Of a stretch of DNA of 64,000 nt, positions 11,368-20,689 are shown piece by piece. The notes under the pieces were generated by a model. The model was not told where the DNA came from. It saw only the letters and a program-made list of their open reading frames with translations, and ran no database searches. How positions within the stretch are numbered: the first letter of the stretch is position 1; each line of letters starts with the position of its first letter. A program made the position numbers and the translations under genes. The stretch is from Scylla paramamosain (lineage: Eukaryota > Arthropoda > Malacostraca > Decapoda > Portunidae): NCBI RefSeq assembly GCF_035594125.1, contig NC_087181.1:1-64000 (forward strand). Reading direction: 5' to 3'.

Positions 11368-11451
11368 AATAAAGCAATTTGGATTTAGGAAAGGGAGATT
11401 GTGTTACAAACTTACTGAGTTACACTTAGATCTATAGAAAACTGTTATCAA

Positions 11452-11543
11452 ATGGCATATAACATTTTATGTTATATGCCATAATTTATTATGGCATATA
11501 ACAGATTATTATTACAGATGCCATTTCTTAAAGAAATGGCATC
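11452..11543. repeat. Twin perfect hairpins, copy 1
   Basis: Hairpin 1 has arms atggcatataacat at 11,452-11,465 and its exact complement at 11,469-11,482, with a 3-nt loop. Hairpin 2 has arms gatgccatttctt at 11,517-11,529 and 11,531-11,543, with a 1-nt loop. Between them atggcatataaca occurs once more. A T-run follows (11,545-11,576). This may be the end of a small inverted-repeat element. It is conserved in copy 2 at 42,142-42,233. Confidence 0.8.
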
Positions 11544-12184
<641 letters not shown>

Positions 12185-12240
12185 AACTCTCAACCACTGG
12201 ATGGTATATCAGTTCACACAGCAAGAAGCCAAGGACCCAC

Positions 12241-12461
12241 CGAGGCTGTCACTTGGAAGAGGTCATTGTTGTTGCATCCAGCATCCCAGCCTGACTGCCT
12301 AGACAGGTCCCGCAGGTTGCTGAATGGCAGAGGTGCAGGCTGCTCCACAGCAAGATGTGAGACCAGTGTGGCAGAGTATGATGTGTACACAATGAGGGAC
12401 ACACTGTAGCCAACCCAGTAGATTACCCGTGCTGCAGTGCTGATTGGGTAGGTGTTGGAGC
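12241..12461 (-). CDS. Ionotropic receptor IR-A, TM3 and start of S2 exon (copy 1)
   Basis: The acceptor (…ttcctcctgcag) precedes 12,461 and a GTGGGT donor follows 12,241. The 221-nt exon begins with two bases completing a Gly codon and ends in phase 0. It reads SNTYPISTAARVIYWVGYSV, SLIVYTSYSATLVSHLAV, then the start of the second ligand-binding lobe (LPFSNLRDLSRQSGW; NNNDLFQVTAS). TSYSATLVSHLAV occupies the place of the SYTANLAAFLT signature of glutamate receptor and IR channels, after TM3. The exon joins in phase to 13,058-13,287, whose end (SALLQQ) is the end of the pore region. No following S2 exon was found below 12,241, so this locus may be incomplete. Confidence 0.85.
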
Positions 12462-13057
12462 CTGCAGGAGGAAGAGGAGGAGGGAAAGATGCCATGAAAA
12501 GGCAATTTTAAGACATGGAGGATGATGCAAAGGCAATTTAAAATCTTTGAAAGTAACACATCTTTTTAAATTTAAAAATGTAGAAAAGACCATTTTAAAA
12601 TGTTTCAGAGATGAAAATGCAATTTAAGAGTTTTTCTCATCATTTCTAAAAGATTTATATCTCATATCTTACTAAGAAAACTGTTGATATCATCATATGA
12701 AGAGAACTACTGATAAAATTAAATACATTACTTGATATCCATATCAGTCATATTAACACCACTTGCTTATATTGCTCATGCCAGAACTAATTCAAGTTAA
12801 TATCAGCTCAATTATGAAAATACACCAGGTATCATGTAAAGTTTCCCAGTTTTAAATCTATCCTTTAATAACTGTCTTTCTGTATTCCCATCTTATCAAA
12901 CATTAAACACCACTACCCTTGCATTCAACTTAGTCTCATACCCCAACAGGTCCTCACCCTGCTGTAGGAGGGCTGGCAACATGTACCAGCCGTCTTACCA
13001 AACACTAAATGCTCCAACACTTGAACTGACCAGTCTTACACCTCAACAGGTCCTCAC
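12462..13057. other. IR-A intron with partial exon duplication
   Basis: AT-rich intron. Bases 12,947-12,991 are a diverged copy of the 3' end and donor of the next exon (13,050-13,092), reading GWYMLPALLQQ and then GTGAGG. This is a local tandem duplication of about 45 bp. Confidence 0.65.
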
Positions 13058-13287
13058 CTTGTTGTAGGAGAGCTGACAACATGTACCAGCCAGCAGCAAC
13101 TCCCATGCTAACAGGCTTCTCCCCCGTGGGTATGTAGCACCTCTGGAGTCGCTCGATGAAGAAGAGGATGCTGGCGAGGCCTGTCGTGTTAGCCGGGATG
13201 CGCCGGTACAGAGCTGTGTCCGTTGGGGTTGTGTAGGCAAGCATCTTCTTGGCAAGGTCCTCGTAGGTGGCCGCAAACAGTTTACGG
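13058..13287 (-). CDS. Ionotropic receptor IR-A, pre-TM3 exon (copy 1)
   Basis: A cag acceptor precedes 13,287 and a GTGAGG donor follows 13,058. It is 230 nt, starting with one base and ending with one base of split codons. It joins in phase to the S1 exon upstream (13,868-14,050) and the TM3 exon downstream. It reads RKLFAATYEDLAKKMLAYTT, LASILFFIERLQRCYIP, then VAAGWYMLSALLQQ. The end matches the pore-to-TM2 end of IR channels (…LLQQG). A clear TM1 helix, expected between S1 and the pore, is not obvious. The first half may be divergent, or TM1 may be lost. Confidence 0.7.
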
Positions 13288-13459
13288 CTGTGGGATGAGA
13301 ACTTGTCTTGTGAATGTGACGTTGGGGTGAGTGTTAATCTGATTTTGTGTTACTATGTTCTGTGGGGAGTGGGTGTTAATGTGATTTTTTGTTAACTGAA
13401 TGCTGTGTCTGACCTCCTGAGGTGTAGTATGGTGGGCCACAAGATTGTCCCTTTCCACT

Positions 13460-13760
13460 AGGGGCTGACAGATGATATTAAGAGTGTGAATGTGTGTGTG
13501 GTGCCTTGTTTGGGCCATTTTGTGTGTGATTGCCAGCCTGATGTATAGACAGCTAAATCGTTAATAATAATGAAGTTAAGAGTGTGAATGTGTGGTGATT
13601 TGTCTGCGGTGTCTTGGGGAGGATTGTTGGCCTGGTATATAGATAAATAGATTAGAATTTGGATTAACAGTGTCAATGTTGTATGTGAGTGTATAGTGTA
13701 GTGTCTGGGCCACCCTGTATAGGACTGCCAGCCTGGCATATAGATAGATCAATCTAATTA
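13460..13760. repeat. Diverged tandem repeats of about 100 bp
   Basis: Three degenerate copies of a unit with taagagtgtgaatgtgtg, a gggcca or ggagga core, and gccagcctggtatatagata. They lie in the intron between the S1 and pre-TM3 exons of IR-A. From about 13,503 to 15,615 the sequence is missing in copy 2. Confidence 0.6.
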
Positions 13761-13867
13761 TTTGACATTTCATATTCTGAACATTTTGCTGATCCAATTA
13801 ATCTGTTAAGGGAGCACTTTGTTCAACATCTTTAAAATATTATTTGATCATCACCTGTATCTCTCAC

Positions 13868-14050
13868 CTGATGATATAGATAGGCTGGGTGTAGGTAACA
13901 ACTTTCAACCTCTCCTCAGTGATGGACAATTCAGAGACAGTGAGGTCAGCTTCCCCTGACTGCAGAGCTCCTACCGTGCCCGTCCACTCGTTGCTTGAGT
14001 TGTCCTTCAGTTTCCCGTAGGCATAACCTTCCAGTACATTGAAACTGACT
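13868..14050 (-). CDS. Ionotropic receptor IR-A, S1 ligand-binding exon (copy 1 only)
   Basis: The acceptor (…ttgtacag) precedes 14,050 and a GTGAGA donor follows 13,868. It reads VSFNVLEGYAYGKL, NEWTGTVGALQSGEADLTVS, ELSITEERLKVVTYTQPIY. This is the classic S1 lobe of ionotropic glutamate receptors and IRs: G-x-x-G-x-L-x-x-G-x-A-D followed by T-x-x-R-x-x-V-x-x-T-x-P. The Arg after the SIT motif corresponds to the residue that binds the ligand carboxylate in glutamate receptors; here the R is shifted or replaced (SITEERLKVV). The exon ends with AG, which the next exon completes as Ser. Copy 2 lacks this exon entirely. Confidence 0.88.
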
Positions 14051-15174
14051 CTGTACAAGAGAGAGAGTGGGAGAAAAAATAGTGTTGTGTATTGAGGGAA
14101 AGAAAATTTCTGTCTTGTCTTCTCTATTTAGGGAAAGAAAAGGAAAAGGGCAAGTAGTGTCATATGCATGGAGGAAAAGGAAAATTATTCTCATATGCAC
14201 TGAGCAAAAAGGAAAAGTACTGTGATATGTACTAAGGGAAAGGCTGGGTGTACTGAAGGGAAGGAAAATACTGTTGTCGTATTTATTGAGGAAAAGAAAG
14301 AAATACTGTCGTATGTACATTTTTTAATTGCTAGAAAGAAAAGTGAAATATACATTTATATGTATAGTTTATTTTTCATATCAGTCACAAGTATGGATGT
14401 TTGTTTCCCTTCTTTTTTTTCACATGTACAGCTACCTCCTCAAATAGCATGTACTCGTATTTTCAAAATTTCAAGCTGCTGTGATGATGAAAAAAGCCTG
14501 AAAGAAAAATGACAAGGAACAAAAAGTAATGAGAATAAGTTTTGTGGCAACTATTCATTAGGTGTCACTTTTTCACTCCTCCACTTAGACCGGTACAGTT
14601 GAACGCAAAATGTGAAAACTTACGAGAAATTGTGTGCATCCCTTAGTGCAGTGACAATATCCCCCACAAAACCAGTGATATTTCTTTGACTGGAGGTTAG
14701 TTCAATAATTTTGAAGGCTGGGATTAATTTTAATGAGGGATGAGAGGGTGGAAGTGACTGGAGTATAGGTTAATAATTCTACCAGCTGGAAAGGATTTTG
14801 AGGGTCAGAGGAAAGTGATTGGATATTAGCTTGATAATCGTGCTTGGTGAGATTAATTTTAGTGAGAGACTAGATGGTGGGAGGATGATATTTAGAGGTT
14901 AGTTTGGTAATTTTGCCAGTTGGTATTAATTTTTAGTGAGGGATGAGGGTGTCAGAAGAATGTGACTGGAGGTTAGTTTAATAATTCTGAGGGTGGGAGG
15001 AAAGTAATAGGGGGTTAGTTTAATTTTGGTGATGGATGAGAGTGTGAGTGGAAAGTGTAGCTGACCACATAATTTATCAAATAATACAAGCATGTACACA
15101 TTCTTAATAATGTTCCATGTTAAGATATACTAAACATGAAGTTACTCCACAATATATGATGGTGTAAATTACGA
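14051..15174. other. No gene; diverged minisatellite at 14,690-15,060
   Basis: An AT-rich region with purine-rich irregular repeats (gaaaaggaaaa) at 14,090-14,340. Then come about five diverged units near 80 bp containing ggaggttagtttaataatt and gagggatgagagggtg at 14,690-15,060. Missing from copy 2. Confidence 0.55.
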
Positions 15175-15321
15175 ATGGTTAAAGTCGAGACTTGTTTGAT
15201 GATGGCCTGTTTGCTTGCTCCCCTTGGACGTGCGGCAAGTGCAGCAGCGTTCGACCGTTTCTCTAGGGGCAAGCGACACCTCCTGGTGGGGGACTTCAAA
15301 TCTGCTGTCGCTGCCTTCGAG
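15175..15321 (+). CDS. NASP: NASP first TPR exon (copy 1)
   Basis: NASP is a nuclear chaperone of histones H3-H4 and H1, built of interrupted tetratricopeptide repeats. This exon reads AAFDRFSRGKRHLLVGDFKS and AVAAFE, then a GTGTGT donor after 15,321 in phase 0. The pattern G-K/Q-R-H-L-x-x-G-D-x-x-x-A-V-x-A-F-x-E is the first TPR of NASP. The exon start is uncertain; the frame is open from 15,175. It joins in phase to 15,450-15,582. Upstream exons are not seen. Confidence 0.75.
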
Positions 15322-15449
15322 GTGTGTCTGTTGCTTAGGTGTGGTATGTGTTGCATGTTACCTAGTTGTGTTGTTTTCTGTGTTGTTAATTGTTTCATAT
15401 CATAGTGAAAGTAAACACCAGGTTTAACTGACACTCCTTACCACTCCAG

Positions 15450-15582
15450 GAGGCAACAGAGTCCCCGGTGGAGCTGTGTGGGGAGCAGGCGCCCGAGTGT
15501 GGTGACGCGTACTGCCGCTGTGGCCGTGCATTGCTGGAGCTGGCACGCAAGGAGGCAGGGGTGCTGGGGCCAGATCTGGATG
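15450..15582 (+). CDS. NASP: NASP TPR exon (copy 1)
   Basis: The acceptor (ccactccag) ends at 15,449 and a GTGCCA donor follows 15,582; the exon is 133 nt and ends with one base of a codon. It reads EATESPVELCGEQAPECGDA and ALLELARKEAGVLGPDLD. ECG-A-Y/F-x-x-x-G-x-ALLELAR-x-E-x-GVLG is a near-diagnostic NASP signature (TPR1 helix B to TPR2). It joins in phase to the acidic exon at 16,198. Both TPR exons are missing in copy 2. Confidence 0.85.
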
Positions 15583-15624
15583 GTGCCAGTAGTCGTGTGT
15601 ATTGCTTGGTTATTGTGTTAACGT

Positions 15625-15960
15625 GCTGGAGTGTGCACAGCCGGGAGTGTTTGGGGAATGAAAATAAAAGGAGTTATGGATGTTTAAAAATGCATCTTTT
15701 GAGAGCTGAGTATACAAGAAAGTTGCTGTGTTTGCGGGATGAGTAAACAATGAAGAAATGTTTTGAGGAACTGGGTGTGCAGAGGCACGAGTGTTTGGAG
15801 AATGAGAATACAGGAAGACAGGAGTGATTTAGGAATAAGTGTACAAGAAAGGAGTGTTTGAGTGACAATATATAAGGAAGAGGTGTTTTGAAAATGAGAG
15901 TACAAGGAATGAGCATTTTGGGAGTTAATATACAAGGAAGCAAGTATTTAAGGGACAAGT
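15625..15960. repeat. Diverged repeats of about 37 bp in the NASP intron
   Basis: Repeated, degenerate units of the type gtacaagaaaggagtgtttg followed by gggaatgag. Also present in copy 2 (44,096-44,455). The shadow frames on the minus strand are not genes. Confidence 0.6.
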
Positions 15961-16197
15961 ATACAAGATTATTTTCCTGTCATATGTCATTATACAATGT
16001 TTTTCTTTGTTATATACATCATTCCCTTTCACTTTTCATATCTTGTGTTCTCGTCATTCTGATGTAATGTTACAGATAGAGAATGTTTGGTGTCAAATTT
16101 TCACTAATTTCATATGTGTATAAACTTTCATTTCATTGACTTTTTTTTACTATTACTACTATATTTGCTTGCTTTTTAAACAAGTCTTTTCTTTCAG

Positions 16198-16365
16198 AGG
16201 AGGGAAGCACAGGGGAAGAGGAGGACGAGGAGGAAGAGAGTTAAGAGTCACAAGAGGAGGAGGAAGGTGGAAAGAAAGAGGAAGGAGAGGAGGAGGAGGA
16301 GGAGGAGGAAGATGGAGAAGGAAAGGAGAAAGATAAGAAGGAAGGAAATGCCGCAGAAGGAGAAG
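16198..16365 (+). pseudogene. NASP: NASP acidic exon (copy 1, premature stop)
   Basis: The acceptor (tctttcag) ends at 16,197 and a GTGAGT donor follows 16,365. The first two bases complete the split codon. The reading is EGSTGEEEDEEEES, then TAA at 16,242-16,244, then ESQEEEEGGKKEEGEEEE and GEGKEKDKKEGNAAEGE. This is the acidic tract that interrupts TPR2 of NASP. Copy 2 has GAA at the stop position, so a single G-to-T change creates it here. Copy 1 is therefore broken unless the base is a sequencing error. Confidence 0.75.
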
Positions 16366-16870
16366 GTGAGTTGTTAATAAGGTTTTGTGTGACAAGTTTT
16401 CTGAAAATTTTATTTGTTTACATGAAGTTTGTTTTGTATATATTACTCTTAATATACTACTTCTCCCACCACATGCAATTTGTCTGTCTGCTGTTGTGGT
16501 TCTTTCATTTCTTGTTCCCTTTCCTGAATATACCATTTCCTTAGTTTCATATCTAGTACCCTCCAATAAAAATTTCTGCTTCTCGGTCTCTGTACTTCTC
16601 TCGTTTTTTTTGCTTGGCTTCATTCCTCAGATCCTTCTCTTTTTCCCTTTCTTCCAAGTTCATATCTCTTTTTTACCCAAATATTCTTGTATTCTGAATT
16701 TTCAGCCAGCTTCCCAGTTCTCACTAGGATCTCCTTTACTGTAACTTGGGATCTCATTCTCACTTTTAATGGTCTTTTACCTCCTTCACTATATTTTCCA
16801 ATTCTATATGCTTCTTCCACTTCTCATTCCAGTCCCTGTTCTTCACCTTGGACCATTGTAATAATTTTCC
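16366..16870. other. No gene seen
   Basis: Pyrimidine-rich, AT-rich intronic sequence following the NASP donor. No further NASP exon was found. Confidence 0.45.
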
Positions 16871-16877
16871 TTACCAA

Positions 16878-17150
<273 letters not shown>

Positions 17151-17154
17151 ATTC

Positions 17155-17345
17155 TACCTAACAAGAAATAATGGATTCAAGATTATACCCAAACGTTTTA
17201 AATCCCACAAGGCCAAACATTTTTTCTTTAATCGTATAGTAAATATATGGAGTAAACTTCCTGCAGAAATTGTGAACAATATTGAAATTGTGAAAGCAAT
17301 ATTATTGAATCAGTTCATCCTAAACATTTGCACTTTGTTTTTCCA
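17155..17345 (+). pseudogene. LINE ORF2 C-terminal fragment
   Basis: The frame reads TRNNGFKIIPKRFKSHKAKH and FFFNRIVNIWSKLPAEIV. FFxNRIVxIWxxLPxEIV is the conserved tail of jockey/CR1-type reverse transcriptase proteins. The rest of the element is absent. It sits directly after the (CTC)n tract. Confidence 0.8.
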
Positions 17346-17995
17346 CAGAGCAATAAGAAATTAGAATTGACAGAGAAACCAGACAAGGGACTGCATTTGA
17401 AGAAGCACAAGAACCAAGAAATTACATCATTCAATGAAATGACAACATAATCTAAAGTAAGAATTTACATAGCTTTCATTTTGGTTTACATTCTGAAAGG
17501 TAACAGTAACATGGATATGTTTTTTATATTGAAATCTTTCTCTGATTGCATACAAATGGTACCAATCAACAAATAATAATGTAATACTTAGAAGCTGGGA
17601 ATTCAAATCACTGGTAGATAAAATGAACCACCATTCTAGAGTGTACATAACTAAGGAATTAATATACTGGTTAACTGTCACACCAGCATGAACAGAATAA
17701 CAACAATTGTTGAGTAGAGTCTGTAGGAGGCAGGGAAGGAGGCATGTAGTCAGTTTTAGAGAGCAGTTATTATGAAATCAGCTGTAGAATATTCCTAAGA
17801 TGCAATACTACTGGAGTCTGTCAGCTTGAAGACAGTTTATTAAAGAAGGGAAGTTCATGAGATATAAAGCCTTTGATTATTCAGTTTCATTTCCAAAGTA
17901 ACATTTATTTATTGGTGTGTTGCTTCCTGTAAATAGTAAAGCCTTGACAGCACTGCATCTCTCACACCACGCTGTAACTGTTGAGAGAACCCTAA
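17346..17995. other. No gene seen
   Basis: AT-rich sequence with no convincing exon or repeat. Confidence 0.4.
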
Positions 17996-18018
17996 CCCTT
18001 AGAGAGAGGAGGAGGGAA

Positions 18019-18266
18019 TCCTTGGTTTATGTTCAGTAAAGCCCTGTATTCTTGTCATGGCAATGTAGAATGGAGGCGTCATTGGTTTATGTTCAGTAAA
18101 GCCCTGTATTCTTGTCATGGCAATGTAGAATGGAGGCGTCCTTGGTTTATGTTCAGTAAAGCCCCGTATTCTTGTCATGGCAATGTAGAATGGAGGCGTC
18201 CTTGGTTTATGTTCAGTAAAGCCCTGTATTCTTGTCATGGCAATGTAGAATGGAGACGTCATTGGT
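18019..18266. repeat. 60-bp tandem repeat, four units (copy 1)
   Basis: The unit starts ttggtttatgttcagtaaag and contains gtattcttgtcatggcaatg. There are four copies, with minor variants (cattgg/ccttgg, ccctg/ccccg). Copy 2 has two units at 44,826-44,972. Because 60 is divisible by three, both strands show periodic open frames, but no splice or gene context supports coding. Confidence 0.93.
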
Positions 18267-18505
18267 CACATACTGTTCTAATGTAATCTAATGTAATCTA
18301 ATGGAATCATGAAGGTGTAAAAATGCAGGATATGGACATCATCAGCTTTTGTCATTAAGGGTGGTAAAGTGAAAGATTTGTTAATCACTTTGGTCTTTAG
18401 TTGATGCTTCTGGTGAGGCTTTCCTGTTTAAACTTGGCATAATATATATAAAATGATGTGGCATGTTAAACAAGTTAACTTACTGCCTTCTTGTGTCTTT
18501 CACAG

Positions 18506-18632
18506 ATAGAAATCAAAAACGTCACAAGACAGAATAGTGAGCTGCATGCACTTATCACAGAGTATAAAGTCACTCCCTCAGAGGAAAAAGACAAGGATGG
18601 CACGTCTTCATGTGAGAACTCAGAAGCTAAAT
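18506..18632 (+). pseudogene. GM130-like exon a
   Basis: The acceptor (tctttcacag) ends at 18,505 and a GTGAGC donor follows 18,632. It reads IEIKNVTRQNSELHALITEY and then a hydrophilic linker KVTPSEEKDKDGTSS. It starts in phase 0, matching the phase-0 end of the GM130-like exon found beyond copy 2 (45,019-45,214). It ends one base into a Cys codon completed by the next exon. The exon itself has no stop. Confidence 0.7.
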
Positions 18633-18706
18633 GTGAGCTACCATCCACATGAATATATATTTGTATATCAAACTGACATTCTCCTTGGAGGGAGGCTTTC
18701 CAAAGT

Positions 18707-18708
<2 letters not shown>

Positions 18709-18797
<89 letters not shown>
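18709..18797. repeat. (CA)n microsatellite
   Basis: About 44 CA units lying about 75 bp after the donor of GM130-like exon a. Confidence 0.97.
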
Positions 18798-18798
<1 letters not shown>

Positions 18799-19208
18799 CT
18801 CTGCATCAGGACTCAACAGCCAGACTGATAAACAATTACTTCACCCAAGATGATCAGCTGATAGGATTAGCTGTGGATGAGCCTCCTGTGGTGACTAGGA
18901 GTACAAAAGCCAGCAGCTAATTTTGGGAGCTGCCAGTCATCATGGTCCTGGTGTCTGAGGTGCTGCTTTTGCATTTTCCCAGTCATGGGTGGAGGCCACA
19001 TCACATTTATTCATTCACAGTTGCTCTTAGTTATCTCTGTTACAAGTTTAAATTTTTCCTGGCTCCACAGACATTTCTGGTGCATCTAACCCTCTCTCCA
19101 TTGCCCTTCTATTTCCCTTAGTCTTATACCCACTTCTTACATTACGTCTAATTACTTCCATTGGTCATTCTTGGCTGGCCCTCTGTTGCATCAATTTTTC
19201 ACCTCCAG

Positions 19209-19394
19209 GTACAGATACCAAGGGGAAATTGCTGGGTCAAGTGGCTACACTGACATCTGAGGTTAGCAGGTTGGAGAGTGAGTGCAGCAGTCTTCAGGTT
19301 CAGCTAGACTGTGAGAGGGATAAGTATAACAAACTGCTGGGAGAATCTCTTGCTCATGAAAAGTTGTCTGAAGATGTCATAACTGAACCAAAAG
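19209..19394 (+). pseudogene. GM130-like exon b
   Basis: The acceptor (tcacctccag) ends at 19,208 and a GTAAGA donor follows 19,394. The 186-nt exon reads LLGQVATLTSEVSRLESECS and LQVQLDCERDKYNKLLGESL, a regular heptad coiled coil typical of golgins. No stop in this exon. Confidence 0.75.
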
Positions 19395-19552
19395 GTAAGA
19401 AAGTTTATATTCTCTAATAATAAAGCAAATAATTTTTCCTCACTGTTGCTCAATTTTTTGAATTAATAACAAAATAAAAGCATTGTTATTGGATTTGTTT
19501 ATTGAGGCTGTATTAAGAAAAGTTGAGAGAAACAAACTTATTGTTTTATCAG

Positions 19553-19726
19553 GAGAAACAACAGGATTGGGAGGAACTGAGCTTTAACAGAAGCTGCAAC
19601 AACTGCAGGAGGCTCACAGGGTCCTGGAGAGCAGGTTAACTTGCAGCATGAAGGAGGTGGCTGAGCTGAGTGACAGGAAGTAGCAGCTTGAGCATGCTGT
19701 AGTGCATGAGAAGACAGAGTCCATCG
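19553..19726 (+). pseudogene. GM130-like exon c with two stops
   Basis: The acceptor (gttttatcag) ends at 19,552 and a GTGTGT donor follows 19,726. The phase-1 frame reads TEL-stop-QKLQQLQEAHRVLESRL, TCSMKEVAELSDRK-stop-QLEHAVV, HEKTESIG. The stops are TAA at 19,585 and TAG at 19,681. Both sit where related coiled coils have Gln and would be CAA/CAG changed by C-to-T. Confidence 0.78.
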
Positions 19727-19844
19727 GTGTGTGCATGTTTTTTGCTCATTTGAATCATCTGTAAAAGTGAAGTGGAGGAAGTGTTTACTGTTTACTGTAT
19801 GCCATTTCCTTGGTCTTTTAATGAAGAATTTTATCCTTCTTCAG

Positions 19845-19967
19845 GTGACTACATCACCATCTACCAGTTGCAGCGAGGAGTGATGAAGTAACAAGCTCGA
19901 GAACGCGAGTTAGACCTTGCCAGCCTCCATCATGAATGAGAGGAAATGAAGCAAAACCACTCTGCAG
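19845..19967 (+). pseudogene. GM130-like exon d (GDYI motif) with two stops
   Basis: The acceptor (cttcttcag) ends at 19,844 and a GTTAGT donor follows 19,967. It reads GDYITIYQLQRGVMK-stop-QAREREL, DLASLHHE-stop-EEMKQNHSAG. The stops are TAA at 19,889 and TGA at 19,937. The G-E/D-Y-I-x-x-Y-Q-x-Q-R segment identifies GM130. Without the stops the exon is the right length and phase. Confidence 0.82.
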
Positions 19968-20160
19968 GTTAGTGCTCTCTTTTGCATCTCACACACTTCT
20001 TATTCATGTCATGGCAGATTAGTGATTTCTGCTGCATCTCACACACTTCTTATTCAATTGCTGGCAGGTTAGTGATCTCTGCTGCATCTCACACACTTCT
20101 TATTCAATTGCTGGCAGGTTAGTGATCTCTGCTGCATCTCAAACGGTTCTTATTCAGGTG
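19968..20160. repeat. 50-bp tandem repeat carrying the exon d donor
   Basis: Four units, each starting ggttagtgatctctgctgca and ending attgctggca. The first begins exactly at the exon d splice donor, so each unit repeats a GCAG|GTTAGT-like donor sequence. The last unit is slightly diverged. Confidence 0.85.
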
Positions 20161-20426
20161 TTGACCAAAGTACTAAGCCTTCATATCATTACCTTGCTCT
20201 GTGATGGAGGCTACACCATCTGGCATCTAGCTGAGATTTAATGTTGCAGTAAAGCTTCCATATGAGTTCATGTAGAGCAAAATGTTTTCAAATGCCAGGG
20301 AAGTAGTGTAATGTAACCTTCCAGAGAAATCTATCCCTCATTTATTAGTTAACAGGAGTGTTTAATGTACTTAATGTGATTAGCCAGGATCAAGGGTCAA
20401 CTTCTTCACTGACCATTTACTCTCAG

Positions 20427-20467
20427 GTGATGTATCTGTCCTCCATGAGTCACCAGAGACACATAAG
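20427..20467 (+). pseudogene. GM130-like microexon e
   Basis: The acceptor (ttactctcag) ends at 20,426. It reads DVSVLHESPETHK and then GTGTTG as a possible donor in phase 0. Support is only splice sites and phase, since the exon is short. Confidence 0.45.
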
Positions 20468-20535
20468 GTGTTGTAAGTGAAATTTCATCTATTAGATTTA
20501 TTCAAAATGTGAATTAACACAGTTGTTTCCTGCAG

Positions 20536-20604
20536 GATTTGATATCAAAGCTGGTGCAGGAAAAGGAAGCAGATCATGACCTTCAGCAGCTCGAGAAGAT
20601 AAGC
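20536..20604 (+). pseudogene. GM130-like exon f
   Basis: The acceptor (tttcctgcag) ends at 20,535. The phase-0 frame reads DLISKLVQEKEADHDLQQLE and then KIS. The coiled-coil composition fits a golgin. The coding sequence fades where an AT-rich dispersed repeat starts, so the end is not defined. Confidence 0.5.
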
Positions 20605-20628
20605 AGCGTCCTTATATATATGTTATAT

Positions 20629-20683
20629 AAATATGTTCCTTTCACTATAATATATTATATGTATTAAAAACTGCATGGAATAC
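20629..20683. repeat. Dispersed repeat, inverted relative to 11,758-11,812
   Basis: Reads atatgttcctttcactataa and continues to ctgcatggaatac. This is the reverse complement of a segment in copy 1 (and 42,443-42,500 in copy 2). It follows the last GM130-like exon directly. Confidence 0.75.
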
Positions 20684-20689
20684 TACTGT

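Larger units (their letters stand above)
18506..20604 (+). pseudogene. GOLGA2: GM130/GOLGA2-like golgin locus (six exons, four in-frame stops)
   Basis: GM130 is a long coiled-coil tether on the cis-Golgi face. Six plus-strand exons (18,506-18,632; 19,209-19,394; 19,553-19,726; 19,845-19,967; 20,427-20,467; 20,536 to about 20,604) join without any phase conflict. They give heptad-rich coiled coil ending in the diagnostic GM130 segment: KEVAELSDRK, then HEKTESIG joined to GDYITIYQLQRGVMK, then a charged stretch. Known GM130 proteins have GETDTIGEYIALYQSQRAVL here. Four premature stops occur (19,585 TAA; 19,681 TAG; 19,889 TAA; 19,937 TGA). All splice sites are good. The last exon runs into a dispersed repeat at about 20,629. 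I read it as a young pseudogene. Confidence 0.82.

Noticed and set aside
15674..15958. Minus-strand frames of 83-94 residues with a repeated pattern
   Set aside because: Antisense of the 37-bp intronic repeats in NASP.
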